Of a stretch of DNA of 64,000 nt, positions 1-11,779 are shown piece after piece (position 1 is the stretch's first letter; the number at the start of each line of letters is the position of its first letter). A program made the position numbers and the translations under genes. The stretch comes from Acinetobacter variabilis (lineage in GTDB: Bacteria > Pseudomonadota > Gammaproteobacteria > Pseudomonadales > Moraxellaceae). The notes under the pieces were generated by a model, which saw nothing but the letters and a program-made list of their open reading frames with translations, ran no database searches and was not told the origin of the DNA. The stretch lies in the NCBI RefSeq assembly GCF_000369625.1, contig NZ_KB850113.1:1-64000 (forward strand), in the 5' to 3' direction.

Positions 1-347
<347 letters not shown>

Positions 348-348
<1 letters not shown>

Positions 349-372
349 ATACAACACCCAAGCAGTTGTATA
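348..372 (+). other. Hairpin just after the 23S 3' end
   Basis: TATACAAC (348-355) and GTTGTATA (365-372) form a perfect 8-bp stem around a 9-nt loop directly at the mature 23S end. There is no following T-run, so it is more likely part of rRNA precursor processing than a terminator. The rest of the spacer to 551 contains no recognisable tRNA gene. Confidence 0.55.
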
Positions 373-551
373 TAAAGCATCAATTGATTTCATATTGATC
401 TAACGATCAGATAAAGCCTTGATTTAGTTAAGCTAATCGAACAAACTACTGCGACTCGGATAAATCTGTTAATGCATTCTATTTGAAGAAAGCTAGGCAA
501 ACGAAGCGCAAGCAACGTAGATAAGACCGTAGCGAGTAATCATCCCAGTTG

Positions 552-667
552 TGCTGGCGACCATAGCAAGAGTGAACCACCTGATCCCTTCCCGAACTCA
601 GAAGTGAAACCTCTTAGCGCTGATGGTAGTGTGGGGTCTCCCATGTGAGAGTAAGTCATCGCCAGCT
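552..667 (+). rRNA. rrf: 5S ribosomal RNA
   Basis: About 115 nt. The GCTGGCGACCATAGCAAGAG start pairs with the TCATCGCCAGC end to close helix I. The conserved core CCCGAACTCAGAAGTGAAAC (about 591-610) is present. It follows 23S after a roughly 200-bp spacer without a tRNA gene, the usual Acinetobacter arrangement. Ends are accurate to a few bases. Confidence 0.96.
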
Positions 668-675
668 CATTATTC

Positions 676-711
676 CAAAAAGCCCTCTGCTCACGCAGGG
701 GGCTTTTTTTT
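676..711 (+). terminator. rRNA operon terminator
   Basis: AAAAAGCCCTCTGC, a short loop, then GCAGGGGGCTTTTTTTT form a strong GC-rich hairpin with a long T-run, nine bases after 5S. This is a classic intrinsic terminator. Confidence 0.93.
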
Positions 712-935
712 ATGAGTGGGATTTAAAAAATTAAGTCAAATTATATTAATTTACAAATTGGTTAATTACTGTTTAATAAAAATAAGTGATTAATAATGCT
801 TATAAAATTATATAAAAATGACGTTAAGGTTCATGAAATCATTATAGTTTTGTGTGTTTTTTTATCAAACTATGTTATAAAAGTTAAAACGGCATGAAAA
901 TTGCTTATAAAACGAGATTTTTATTAGGGGGTCAT

Positions 936-2381
936 ATGAAACTATCAGTGGGATTACGAATTGCCAACTCGCTGTCATTAACTCCACAGTTACAACAAGC
1001 AATCCGCTTATTACAATTATCCAGTCTGGAACTAGAGCAAGAAATCCAGCTACAACTTGATAGTAATCCTTTGTTAGAAAAAGTTGAAGAGCAAATCAGT
1101 GTTGAAAGTCTTTCTACTGTTGATGCGGGTCAAAAGGATTTAACTAATGAACTTAATGCAGACCATCTTCCGGACGATCTCCCTGTAGATACCGACTGGG
1201 ATGATGTCTATACTCATCAACCTACAAGTCTGGGTGCAGCAGAGTTCGAAGAGCGGGAAGACAATCGTCAAAGCCAGCAAAGCCTACAAGAATATATGCT
1301 CGAGCAGATTAATCTGCTGCACTTTTCTCGCATTGATCAGCTGATTGCCTACTGCATTATTGATTCTCTAGATGAAAAGGGTTTTCTGGATGCAGAAATT
1401 TCTGAGATTACTGCATCAGTACAGCATCTTTTATCTTCCATGGATTATGAGGAAGAAATCGAAGAGGATGAAGTACTCGTTGTTCTCAAGCATGTTCAGC
1501 GTCTTGATCCGATTGGAGTGGGTTCTAGAAATCTCGCTGAGTGTTTATTGATTCAGCTAGATAGCCTACCAGTTAATACCCCTTGTCGTAATGATGCGGT
1601 CAAATTGCTGCAACATTATGAGTTGCTGATTACCAATGAATTACCAAAACTCATTAAACAAACTGGCTTAAATCAGGAACAATTGCGCTGTGCCGTTGAT
1701 TTACTGAAAACTCTTAAGCCATATCCGGGACTGGAGTTTGAAAGTAAGGAATCTGATTATCAGATCCCAGATGTCGTGGTAATGAAAAAGAATGACTGCT
1801 GGCAGGTGATGTTGAATCCTGATGTGATGCCAAAGTTAAGACTAAATTCTTTTTATACCAATATGATTCGTCGTGCTGATCAAAGTGAAGATAATCAATA
1901 CCTGCGTAATCAGATGCTGGAAGCGAAAAACTTTATTAAAAGTATTGATGAACGACATAAAACTTTATTGAAAGTAGCGACCTGTATTGTTGAACATCAG
2001 AAAAGCTTTTTAGAGATTGGTCCTGAAGGTATGAAACCTCTGGTTTTACGGGATATTGCTGAAGAAGTGGAACTACATGAATCAACTGTATCCCGTGTAA
2101 CAACTAACAAATATATGCTGACCCCACGTGGTTTATTCGAACTGAAATACTTCTTCTCGAGTCATGTGGGAACAACTTCTGGGGGAGAGGCTTCATCTAC
2201 TGCAATCCGTGCTAAAATTAAGAAAATGATTGCTGAAGAAAATGCACGTAAGCCTTTATCTGACAATGCAATTGCCAATCTTTTGAAAGAAGAGGGGATT
2301 GATGTAGCACGACGTACGGTCGCGAAATATCGTGAATCGTTACATATTCCTTCCTCTTCTGAGCGAAAAGTCTTGATCTAG
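936..2381 (+). CDS. rpoN: RNA polymerase sigma-54 factor RpoN
   Basis: 481 aa. Alternative sigma factor that needs AAA+ enhancer-binding activators and reads -24/-12 promoters. The glutamine/leucine-rich activator-interacting region I is at residues 1-50, followed by an acidic linker (about 60-130), the core-binding region, the DNA-binding helix-turn-helix (ELHESTVSRVTTNKY) and the RpoN box ARRTVAKYRE at about 458-467. ATG 936 is chosen over an in-frame ATG 42 bases upstream because TAGGGGGT lies just before it and the conserved MKLSVGLR start follows. As in many gammaproteobacteria, hpf is downstream, here separated by a terminator. Confidence 0.97.
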   Translation: MKLSVGLRIANSLSLTPQLQQAIRLLQLSSLELEQEIQLQLDSNPLLEKVEEQISVESLSTVDAGQKDLTNELNADHLPDDLPVDTDWDDVYTHQPTSLGAAEFEEREDNRQSQQSLQEYMLEQINLLHFSRIDQLIAYCIIDSLDEKGFLDAEISEITASVQHLLSSMDYEEEIEEDEVLVVLKHVQRLDPIGVGSRNLAECLLIQLDSLPVNTPCRNDAVKLLQHYELLITNELPKLIKQTGLNQEQLRCAVDLLKTLKPYPGLEFESKESDYQIPDVVVMKKNDCWQVMLNPDVMPKLRLNSFYTNMIRRADQSEDNQYLRNQMLEAKNFIKSIDERHKTLLKVATCIVEHQKSFLEIGPEGMKPLVLRDIAEEVELHESTVSRVTTNKYMLTPRGLFELKYFFSSHVGTTSGGEASSTAIRAKIKKMIAEENARKPLSDNAIANLLKEEGIDVARRTVAKYRESLHIPSSSERKVLI

Positions 2382-2404
2382 TTTTTGAAATTTGATTATT
2401 CTAG

Positions 2405-2438
2405 AGATTCATTATGACATTGTAATGAATCTTTTTTT
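2405..2438 (+). terminator. rpoN terminator
   Basis: AGATTCATTA and TAATGAATCT form a perfect 10-bp stem with an 8-nt loop followed by seven T residues, 24 bases after the rpoN stop. It suggests hpf is largely transcribed from its own promoter. Confidence 0.9.
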
Positions 2439-2566
2439 CTTTTGAGAAATAGTAAAAATGATCTGAATAAATGCTTTAAATCACGATTTTGCTTGAGCAA
2501 GTTATTGTATTCTTTTCATTTTTAACTGTGACTCTTCTGATCCTAATGAAGGTGAGGGATAGAACT

Positions 2567-2899
2567 ATGCAAATAACAATTCGTGGACATCATTTATCAA
2601 TTACGCCAGCGATTGAAGAAACTATAAAAACGAAATTTTCACAGATGACCAAACATCTGGATCAGGTGAACAGCATGCAGGTTAAGCTTTCCAAAGATCA
2701 TCAGATTGATAAGCGCTCAAAAAGAGGCAGTAGTAACCATATCGCAGAAGCGATTGTCCGTTTACCGGGTATTGAGTTTTTTGCCCATGCCAATGCTGAT
2801 GACATGTATACCTCGATTAAAATTTTGACGGAAAAATTAAAAAAACAGATTGACCGATATCGCGAAATGCAGCTGGATCATCAGAGTTTAGCCATTTAA
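2567..2899 (+). CDS. hpf: Ribosome hibernation-promoting factor (HPF/YfiA family)
   Basis: 110 aa, the short HPF form without the C-terminal dimerisation domain of long HPFs. The family binds the 30S decoding channel and helps form inactive 100S ribosomes in stationary phase. The start MQITIRGHHL, the lysine-rich helix (KLSKDHQIDKRSKR) and the DDMYTSIKILTEKLKKQI helix are typical. ATG 2567 is preferred over an in-frame start at 2489 because GGTGAGGGA precedes it and the upstream 26 residues are not family-like. Downstream of rpoN, as in E. coli. Confidence 0.94.
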   Translation: MQITIRGHHLSITPAIEETIKTKFSQMTKHLDQVNSMQVKLSKDHQIDKRSKRGSSNHIAEAIVRLPGIEFFAHANADDMYTSIKILTEKLKKQIDRYREMQLDHQSLAI

Positions 2900-2913
2900 G
2901 CGACCAAATGGGG

Positions 2914-2943
2914 AAAAAGAGGTTTTTAAAAGCCTCTTTTTTT
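2914..2943 (+). terminator. hpf terminator
   Basis: AAAAAGAGG and CCTCTTTTTTT flank a short A/T loop, giving a stem with a T-run 15 bases after the hpf stop. Confidence 0.8.
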
Positions 2944-3034
2944 ATATATATAATGTATGTGACTAATGAATTATTTTTTACATTTATAGTAAAATGACTC
3001 GTTTTACACCCTTAGTCCTATAAGAGGTCTTGTG

Positions 3035-5251
<2,217 letters not shown>

Positions 5252-5269
5252 ATTTAAGCTTTATCAAAG

Positions 5270-5292
5270 ACCGTCCACTTTGGGCGGTTTTT
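5270..5292 (+). terminator. hisG terminator
   Basis: ACCGTCC and GGGCGGT form a short GC stem followed by seven T residues, 18 bases after hisG. It would separate ibaG-murA-hisG from hisD. Confidence 0.85.
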
Positions 5293-5451
5293 TTATTGCT
5301 GATTATAAATATAAGAAGTTCAATGCTTTCATCAATTTTATCAAAAGCTATTTCCAATAAAACTCATAGCACAAGTCTGTTCTAGCTACCGACAAAGTCT
5401 TTGAAAACAGGTAAACTAAAGCCTTCGAATTCAAACCTTATAGGTAAATTG

Positions 5452-6741
5452 ATGCGACGTTTATCGACACAAGATCAAAACTTCAAGCAGGCATTTGCTG
5501 ACTTGTTGGCTTTTGAAACCGTGAATGATCCTGAACTTTTAAAAACTGTAGACCAAATTATTGCTGACGTACGTCAGCATGGTGATGCTCATGTTCTTAA
5601 ATTGACTCAGCAGTTCGATCGACATCCAGCGCATCAATTTTCAGGTTTAGAACTGACTCAAGAGCAACTTAAAGCAGCCTTTGAAGGCTTGACGACGGAA
5701 GTGCGTGAAGCTTTAGAATTGGCTGCAAACCGCATTCGTGAATTCCATCAGGCACAAAAACAGGATGGTTGGACGTATGTCGACGCTCTAGGTAATACCT
5801 TGGGTCAGAAAGTGACGCCATTGGATCGCGTAGGGATCTATGTACCAGGTGGCTTAGCATCTTATCCATCTTCGGTGTTAATGAATGCTGTTCCTGCACA
5901 TGTGGCAGGTGTAGGTGAAATTGTTATGGTGGTGCCTGCTCCAAATGGTGAACTGAACCCATTAGTCTTGGCTGCTGCCTATCTGGCTGGCGTACACCGT
6001 ATATTTACCATTGGTGGCGCACAAGCAGTTGCTGCATTGGCCTATGGTACAGAAACCATTCCACGTGTCGATAAAATCACTGGTCCAGGTAACCGTTTTG
6101 TGGCTGCGGCAAAACGTGCAGTATTTGGTCAGGTCGGTATCGACATGATTGCTGGTCCTTCAGAAATTCTGGTCTATGCAGAAGGGCAGAACAATGCCAA
6201 ATGGTTAGCGATGGATTTGTTATCTCAAGCTGAGCATGACACTGTTGCTCAAGCTGTATTTATTACGCCTGATGAACAGCTTCTCAATGAAGTAGAACAA
6301 GCAATTGAAGAACATTTGCAAGCTCTACCAAAAGCAGAAATTGCCCGCACTTCAATTGCCAATCGTGGTGCATTAGTGCTTGTGAAAGATCGTACTGAAG
6401 GTATTGAGCTAATTAACCAGGTGGCACCTGAACATTTAATGCTGTGTCTGGATGAAGCACAGCAAATGGCTGAAGAGATCCGACATGCGGGTGCAATCTT
6501 CATGGGACGTTATACGCCTGAAGCGATTGGTGACTATTGTGCAGGTCCGAACCATGTATTACCAACATCGGGTACAGCACGTTTCTCATCACCACTGGGT
6601 GTCTATGATTTCCAGAAACGTTCAAGCCTGATTATGTGTTCTGAAGACGGTGTGAAAACCCTTGCGAAAACTGCAGATGTTCTGGCACAGCAGGAAAATC
6701 TGGATGCGCATGCACGCTCAGCACGTTATCGCTATCAGTAA
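5452..6741 (+). CDS. hisD: Histidinol dehydrogenase HisD
   Basis: 429 aa, typical length. Zinc-dependent oxidation of L-histidinol to L-histidine in two NAD-linked steps. Seen: VGIYVPGGLASYPSSVLMNAVPA around residue 125, the PRVDKITGPGNRFVAAAKR segment, MIAGPSEILV, LLSQAEHD, and the late PEHL and GDYCAGPNHVLPT motifs holding the catalytic and zinc residues. ATG 5452 (MRRLSTQDQNF) is chosen because an in-frame TTG at 5401 adds 17 unrelated residues and TAGGT precedes 5452. A palindromic repeat separates it from hisC. Confidence 0.97.
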   Translation: MRRLSTQDQNFKQAFADLLAFETVNDPELLKTVDQIIADVRQHGDAHVLKLTQQFDRHPAHQFSGLELTQEQLKAAFEGLTTEVREALELAANRIREFHQAQKQDGWTYVDALGNTLGQKVTPLDRVGIYVPGGLASYPSSVLMNAVPAHVAGVGEIVMVVPAPNGELNPLVLAAAYLAGVHRIFTIGGAQAVAALAYGTETIPRVDKITGPGNRFVAAAKRAVFGQVGIDMIAGPSEILVYAEGQNNAKWLAMDLLSQAEHDTVAQAVFITPDEQLLNEVEQAIEEHLQALPKAEIARTSIANRGALVLVKDRTEGIELINQVAPEHLMLCLDEAQQMAEEIRHAGAIFMGRYTPEAIGDYCAGPNHVLPTSGTARFSSPLGVYDFQKRSSLIMCSEDGVKTLAKTADVLAQQENLDAHARSARYRYQ

Positions 6742-6769
6742 TTAAATACTTATATTGAATAAAAGATAT

Positions 6770-6845
6770 TTCTCTCCCTTTGTGAGAGGTTAGGTAAGGG
6801 GAATTATTTAACCTCTCCCTAACCCTCTCCTATAAGGAGAGGGAA
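6770..6845. repeat. Palindromic CTCCCTAACC-type intergenic repeat, copy 1
   Basis: The 118-bp hisD-hisC gap holds inverted copies of a CTCTCC/GGAGAG motif: CTCTCCC...GAGAGGTTAGG on the left, then CCTCTCCCTAACCCTCTCC, a TATAA loop and GGAGAGGG on the right. It can fold into hairpins and resembles short repeats scattered between genes in Acinetobacter. A related element lies just after hisC (7958-8023). Confidence 0.65.
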
Positions 6846-6859
6846 TTTGAGAATAGAAA

Positions 6860-7951
6860 ATGTCGAATATCACCATAGAGCAAATGCGTTTTTGGAGCCC
6901 TGAAGTCCGTGAGCTAGAGCCTTACGTTCCAGGCGAACAGCCCAAAATTCAAAACCTTTTAAAATTAAATACCAATGAAAATCCGTATCCGCCATCACCG
7001 AAAGTCGTGGAAGCGGTGCAAAAAATTTTAGCCAATGACGCAGATGTTTTACGCCTTTATCCAGATCCCGATGCATCTGAATTGAAACATGCCATAGCTA
7101 AACAACAAAATGTGGCTGCTGAAAATGTCTTTGTCGGTAACGGTTCTGATGAAGTTCTAGCACATATCTTTAAAGCCTTTTTTATTCAGGAACAGCCACT
7201 GCTTTATCCAGATATTACCTATAGTTTCTATCCGGTTTATAGCCAGTTCTTTGGTGTCAAAACCAAAATCTTGCCACTCAATGAAAATTTTGAAATTGTG
7301 GTAGATGATTATAAACAGCCAAATGGCGGTATTATCATCACCAATCCGAATGCGCCAACCAGTATTGCGCTTGGTTTGTCTGCCATTGAAGAAATTCTGC
7401 AAGCGAATCCTGATTCAGTGGTCGTTATTGATGAAGCCTATGTAGATTTTGGTGCTGAATCAGCAGTGAGTTTGATTGAAAAATATGAGAATTTAGTAGT
7501 CTGTCAAACGACTTCAAAATCCCGCTCTTTAGCTGGCCTACGTGTAGGTTTCGCGATTGCCCAACCCCATCTGATTGCAGCGCTTGAAGCGGTAAAGAAC
7601 AGCTTTAACTCTTATCCAATGGATCGTTTTGCGATTGCGGCTGCAGTGGCTTCATTCGAAGATCAGAAATACTTTGAAGCACAAAATGCTAAAGTCATTG
7701 CCAGTCGTGAAAAACTGGTTAATCAGTTGAATGAGCTTGGTTTCAAAGTCTTGCCATCAAGCGCGAACTTTATTTTTGCTTCACTACCATCAAAAGATGC
7801 AGGTGAGTTAGCGGCTGAATTACGGGAATGCGGCATTATCGTACGTTACTTTAATAAACCTCGTATCAATCAATTTTTACGTATTACCATTGGTACAGAT
7901 GAGCAAAATCAGCGTTTAGTAGATACATTGAAAAATGATATTTTAGCTTAA
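6860..7951 (+). CDS. hisC: Histidinol-phosphate aminotransferase HisC
   Basis: 363 aa. PLP-dependent transamination of imidazole acetol phosphate with glutamate to histidinol phosphate. Fold type I aminotransferase features: [12 protein letters not shown] at 36-47, GNGSDEVL at 93-100, TNPNAPTS near 161, DEAYVDF at 191 and the PLP lysine in [14 protein letters not shown] (Lys220). The HisC1/HisC2 type cannot be settled by eye. It follows hisD with a repeat-bearing gap, so it may share the hisD transcript. The terminator at 8028 is shared with the convergent pabB. Confidence 0.95.
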   Translation: MSNITIEQMRFWSPEVRELEPYVPGEQPKIQNLLKLNTNENPYPPSPKVVEAVQKILANDADVLRLYPDPDASELKHAIAKQQNVAAENVFVGNGSDEVLAHIFKAFFIQEQPLLYPDITYSFYPVYSQFFGVKTKILPLNENFEIVVDDYKQPNGGIIITNPNAPTSIALGLSAIEEILQANPDSVVVIDEAYVDFGAESAVSLIEKYENLVVCQTTSKSRSLAGLRVGFAIAQPHLIAALEAVKNSFNSYPMDRFAIAAAVASFEDQKYFEAQNAKVIASREKLVNQLNELGFKVLPSSANFIFASLPSKDAGELAAELRECGIIVRYFNKPRINQFLRITIGTDEQNQRLVDTLKNDILA

Positions 7952-7957
7952 TTAAAT

Positions 7958-8023
7958 CCACCCTAACCCTCCTTTGATAAAGGAGGGGACCTTTTTCTTT
8001 TTAAAGAGAGGTTAGGGGAGATT
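7958..8023. repeat. Palindromic CTCCCTAACC-type intergenic repeat, copy 2
   Basis: CCACCCTAACCCTCCTTT, GATAAAGGAGGGG, an A/T-rich middle and GAGAGGTTAGGGGAGAT form an inverted structure carrying the same CCCTAACCCTC and GAGGTTAGG blocks as copy 1. It lies between the hisC stop and the terminator, so both ends of hisC carry related elements. Confidence 0.6.
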
Positions 8024-8027
8024 TATA

Positions 8028-8057
8028 AAAAAGCGGCTCAACCGAGTCGCTTTTTTA
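8028..8057. terminator. Bidirectional terminator between hisC and pabB
   Basis: AAAAAAGCGGCTC, loop AACC, GAGTCGCTTTTTT. The stem is flanked by A and T runs, so it can work on both strands for the convergent hisC and pabB. Confidence 0.9.
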
Positions 8058-8058
8058 T

Positions 8059-9390
8059 TTATTTAGGTTTATACCAGGTATTGAGTAAATCCAGCATGGC
8101 ATCAACCTTATCAAAACATTCCTGATATTCCGCATCACAGTCAGAAGAAATCGTAATTCCGCCACCAGCCCAAAGTGAAACCTCATCCTGATATTTCTGA
8201 ATCGAGCGAATCAGAATATTCCAGCTTCCTGTTCCATCAAAATTAAAATAACCTAATGAACCACAATACGCTCCACGTGGAGCACCTTCTAACTCTTCAA
8301 TAATTTGCATGGCGCGAATCTTTGGTGCACCGGTAATTGATCCACCTGGAAGTGCAGACAGTAATACATCAAAAGGATGCACACCTTCTTTTAAGGTCGC
8401 TTCGACTTCGCTGACCATATGATGTACCTGATTAAATGACTCAATATTGAATAGTTTAGGTGTCTTGACTGAACCTGTTTCTGCATAAACACTGAGGTCA
8501 TTGCGTAGTAAATCTACAATCATGACATTTTCAGCCTGATCCTTCTTTGAGTCTTTTAATCGTTGTTTGGATTGCTCATCAAGCACCGGATCAGCAAAAC
8601 GTGGCATGGTACCTTTAATCGGTTTGGTGACAATTTTTCGATGTGCTTCAAAGTCAATAAACAGTTCAGGTGAACAGCTCAATAATTCAAAATTACCAAT
8701 ACGAAGATAGCCCGCATATGGCGCATTGGTTAATGTCCAGAAAGCATGTGCAGTTCCTAATAATGAACCTTCAGCAAGTGCTGTAAATTCTTGGGTTAAG
8801 TTAATCTGGTAACAATCACCGGCTAGAATATAATCCTGAATATCCTGAAATGCCTGTGCATAGCGAGATTTATCCCAACGTGGGCTGCAAAGAGTTTTTA
8901 ATTGAAACCTCGGTTGTATAGGTGATTGATTTAATAGATTTTGAAGATGATTGAAAATATCTGCTGCTTGCGGATCATGGCTATAGAATACCCATTGATC
9001 AGCTTCAAACTTAATATAAGAATCAAACTGACCGATAAATAGGCCAGGTTGAGGCCGCTGCGGGTATTGGGTATGCTGTTGAGCAGCGTAATCATAGCCA
9101 ATAAACCCAATATAACCCCCAGAAAATTCATTCGCTTTAATATCTGGAGTTTGCTCAAGCTCTAAGATGAGTTTAGCTATATCAGCCTGATATTGCTCGA
9201 TATCCACTCTCTTAAATGCCTGAATTTGTCCATCCTGCACCATAAAATATTTCTGTGCACAGCAGGCAATAAAAGGCTGTCCATTATTATTTAAATATAT
9301 CAGGTGATCTAAGGGACTTAATGCATGCAATAGATCTTTAAGCTGAAGAGATGCAAAACTTAAAGGACAATGGTAAGGAGCTTCGTTCAT
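8059..9390 (-). CDS. pabB: Aminodeoxychorismate synthase component I PabB
   Basis: 443 aa. Converts chorismate and ammonia to 4-amino-4-deoxychorismate on the way to p-aminobenzoate and folate, with a PabA glutaminase not seen here. The chorismate-binding domain occupies the C-terminal two-thirds: DCYQINLTQEF near 192, KPIKGTMPR with PIKGT at 257-261 (the PabB-type lysine; anthranilate synthase has PIAGT), and GGSITGAPKIRAMQIIEELE. These separate it from TrpE. Monocistronic, convergent with hisC. Confidence 0.9.
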   Translation of the reverse strand: MNEAPYHCPLSFASLQLKDLLHALSPLDHLIYLNNNGQPFIACCAQKYFMVQDGQIQAFKRVDIEQYQADIAKLILELEQTPDIKANEFSGGYIGFIGYDYAAQQHTQYPQRPQPGLFIGQFDSYIKFEADQWVFYSHDPQAADIFNHLQNLLNQSPIQPRFQLKTLCSPRWDKSRYAQAFQDIQDYILAGDCYQINLTQEFTALAEGSLLGTAHAFWTLTNAPYAGYLRIGNFELLSCSPELFIDFEAHRKIVTKPIKGTMPRFADPVLDEQSKQRLKDSKKDQAENVMIVDLLRNDLSVYAETGSVKTPKLFNIESFNQVHHMVSEVEATLKEGVHPFDVLLSALPGGSITGAPKIRAMQIIEELEGAPRGAYCGSLGYFNFDGTGSWNILIRSIQKYQDEVSLWAGGGITISSDCDAEYQECFDKVDAMLDLLNTWYKPK

Positions 9391-9650
9391 TCAGTAGCGC
9401 ATATTCCGATATGACCCGGTATTTTATATCAAGAATAGGAAAAAATATTTCTAAATCATCAAATACCGTTTGTCGGTAAGCTCAATATTGCGACCAACGA
9501 CAGTTGATCAAAATATGACTCGACGTTAAGTTAAGTGGGCGAGCAAAATTACTCAAGGAAAGATGCTTTGCGTTGTCAGAAAATAAAAAACACAACGTCA
9601 GCACTGAGTGATTCACAACCAAAAAAATAGTACTCTTGGGAGAGTAAACA

Positions 9651-10718
9651 ATGAAAAAATTCACAAAATTGGCTTTAGCTGCTTCAGTTGCTTTTAGTGC
9701 AAACGCAATGGCGATGCAATCACTGGACGATGCATCTCTAAGCGCGACTACAGGTCAGGACGGTTTGAAAATCGGTATCGGTATTTCAAAAATTGAAATT
9801 GAAAAACTATTTATCCATGATAATGATGGTTTAGCTGAAGATTCTACTGCAAAAGCGGGTGTTATTGAAATTTATAATAATGATGGAGCTGTTCTTCGCC
9901 CTGGAGAGGCTGCTAATGGTATTGTGGGAGGTACTGGTGAAGCAGGTGCAATCTATATCAAAGCGAATGGTAAGGGTAGAACAGCAGCTAATGGTATCGT
10001 GATTGGTGCAAACTACGATGACAATGGTGCGTATTTACTAGCTTCACGTAACCTTGCAGATTTAACCATTGACTCAGATGCTGGTGCTGGTAACCCGTTT
10101 ATCAACATTGCCGCTGAAGTATCTGGTTTAGATATTAACATCGGTGAAATTGGGGTTGTGGGATCAGCTTCATCTCTTACAGATTATGAAAGTGGTTTAG
10201 CTTCAGCTACTAGTATTCGCCGTGGTGGTGCTGGTAAGGAAAATGCGATTTTATCTGGCCTATCATTTAAAACAGGTCCAATGTCTGCCAATATTCAATT
10301 AGGTGCTGCTCCACAGGGTGCAATGATTAAGCTGAATGCAACAATGACTGGGGGCTTAACAATTACAGATTTGGGTATTTTCGATAATTCAACAGCTGGT
10401 CAACAAGTTGCTGCAGGTGTAAACACCTCAGGCCCAGGTGAAATCTTCATTGAAAGCATTAAGTTGACAGATGCTAACTCTAAAGATTTGACATTGAACC
10501 AAAGCATCAGTGTATTTGGCGAATCAACTGCAAACGATGGTTTCATTCGTATTGTGAGTACAAGTGGTGCACATGATAACTATGTGAAAGGTATTCACCT
10601 AGGTAGCCAAAATGCAGCATCAATTGGTGATATGGAAATCCAAGGTCTGCAAACTTACTTTAGCCCGGGAACTGGCCAATATGCAAAAGGTGCAATTATT
10701 ACCATTTCTGGTCACTAA
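9651..10718 (+). CDS. filA: Secreted beta-rich protein, FilA-like
   Basis: 355 aa. A clear signal peptide (MKKFTKLALAASVAFSANAMA) is followed by a short LDDASLSATTGQDGLKIGI segment, a leader motif I associate with DUF6160-type proteins of Acinetobacter and Pseudomonas. The rest is rich in Gly, Ser, Asn and alternating hydrophobic residues such as DITDLGIF-like stretches, consistent with extended beta structure. No enzyme motif. First gene of a six-gene locus and followed by its own strong terminator, as expected if it is the abundant structural product. The name follows the locus label I recall from Acinetobacter genomes; function is inferred. Confidence 0.65.
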   Translation: MKKFTKLALAASVAFSANAMAMQSLDDASLSATTGQDGLKIGIGISKIEIEKLFIHDNDGLAEDSTAKAGVIEIYNNDGAVLRPGEAANGIVGGTGEAGAIYIKANGKGRTAANGIVIGANYDDNGAYLLASRNLADLTIDSDAGAGNPFINIAAEVSGLDINIGEIGVVGSASSLTDYESGLASATSIRRGGAGKENAILSGLSFKTGPMSANIQLGAAPQGAMIKLNATMTGGLTITDLGIFDNSTAGQQVAAGVNTSGPGEIFIESIKLTDANSKDLTLNQSISVFGESTANDGFIRIVSTSGAHDNYVKGIHLGSQNAASIGDMEIQGLQTYFSPGTGQYAKGAIITISGH

Positions 10719-10728
10719 TTTTTACCTT

Positions 10729-10758
10729 AAAAAAGCGCGTGTTTACACGCGCTTTTTT
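10729..10758 (+). terminator. Terminator between filA and the downstream fil genes
   Basis: AAAAAAGCGCGTGT and ACACGCGCTTTTTTT form a long GC-rich stem with a T-run 11 bases after the filA stop. Read-through would give lower expression of the genes from 10908 onward. Confidence 0.92.
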
Positions 10759-10907
10759 TATGACTACAACATCTATCTAAAAAAATAAAAAAAGACTGTA
10801 TTTTTTTGAAAAAGAAGATATCTTTCTAGTTACAGGGAAGTAGAGTGAAGACTCTATAAAAAGAAAAATTAGGCACATCATGCCAATGATAAGAAAAGTA
10901 AAAGAAT

Positions 10908-11741
10908 ATGTTAGAGATTGCATTGGGCTCGGCATTGATGTATTACGCTGCCAAAGAAGCTCTGGATATTAAAAAACAGCCACCAGGCGCTGTTCACTAT
11001 ACTGAAGTTCTTGATTCAAGAAATGATTCTTTCGTACGTATGCACCGCGAACATGTGGAAGTCAAACCTGCACTGTTAGACCAGTTTCAGGGAATTGTGC
11101 GTCAGGCTTATGATTATAGTTGTGGTTCAGCAGCACTTACGACTTTATTAAATGGCTATGTAGGTACTCGGCTGGATGAGCAGCAAGTCATGAATGGCCT
11201 AATGAAATTTGGTGAAACGGATAAAATCATCGAACGTCGTAGCTTTTCCCTTCTTGATATGAAGCGTTTTGTTGCTGCCTTAGGCCTGGAAAGTGGTGGC
11301 TATCGCGGAGAATTTGAAGATCTGGTTAAACAGGGACAACCCGCCATTGTTCCTATTTCCTATGCAGGATTTAAACATTTTGTCGTGTACAAAGCTTATA
11401 AAAATGGACGGGTGTATGTTGCCGATCCAGCACTGGGTAATATCAGTTTTGATGAACAGCGATTTAAGGAAGTTTGGGAAAACAATACTTTATATTTAAT
11501 TAATGTCCCTGAACAATATCGAAAAAACTTTTTGGCATTAAAAGATTCGGATATGCGTCATGTCGAAGATGCAACCATTAACCGTTATGCTTTAGTTGAT
11601 ATGCAGTATCCACAGTTCTATATGGATAAAATTGCCGATAAAGCATCGACTATCCGTATGGATCGTAACCGTAATGTAGATTCAGAAAAATTTGGGGAAT
11701 ATCAATATAATTTTCTCAGACTTTATTACAAGAATAAATAA
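10908..11741 (+). CDS. filB: C39-type cysteine peptidase, FilB-like
   Basis: 277 aa. A hydrophobic N-terminus (LEIALGSALMYYAA) suggests export or membrane anchoring. The C39 peptidase core (about 60-190) shows the nucleophile in AYDYSCGSAALTTLL (Cys72), catalytic His157 in GFKHFVVYKAYKNG and Asp173 in VADPALG. C39 enzymes usually cut leader peptides after a double glycine; FapD of the Pseudomonas functional-amyloid system is a stand-alone C39 peptidase in a comparable setting. About 85 residues follow the domain. The substrate is unknown; proteins of the same locus are natural candidates. Confidence 0.8.
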   Translation: MLEIALGSALMYYAAKEALDIKKQPPGAVHYTEVLDSRNDSFVRMHREHVEVKPALLDQFQGIVRQAYDYSCGSAALTTLLNGYVGTRLDEQQVMNGLMKFGETDKIIERRSFSLLDMKRFVAALGLESGGYRGEFEDLVKQGQPAIVPISYAGFKHFVVYKAYKNGRVYVADPALGNISFDEQRFKEVWENNTLYLINVPEQYRKNFLALKDSDMRHVEDATINRYALVDMQYPQFYMDKIADKASTIRMDRNRNVDSEKFGEYQYNFLRLYYKNK

Positions 11742-11779
11742 AACGAAAAGATGGCTATAGAAAAATTAAAAATGGTGAA

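Noticed and set aside
350..551. Possible tRNA in the 23S-5S spacer
   Set aside because: No cloverleaf or GTTCRAnTC T-arm could be found; only the processing-type hairpin at 348-372 stands out.
9571..9600. CGTTGT...ACAACG inverted repeat upstream of filA
   Set aside because: The stem is short with a long A-rich loop; no second copy was seen that would support an operator.
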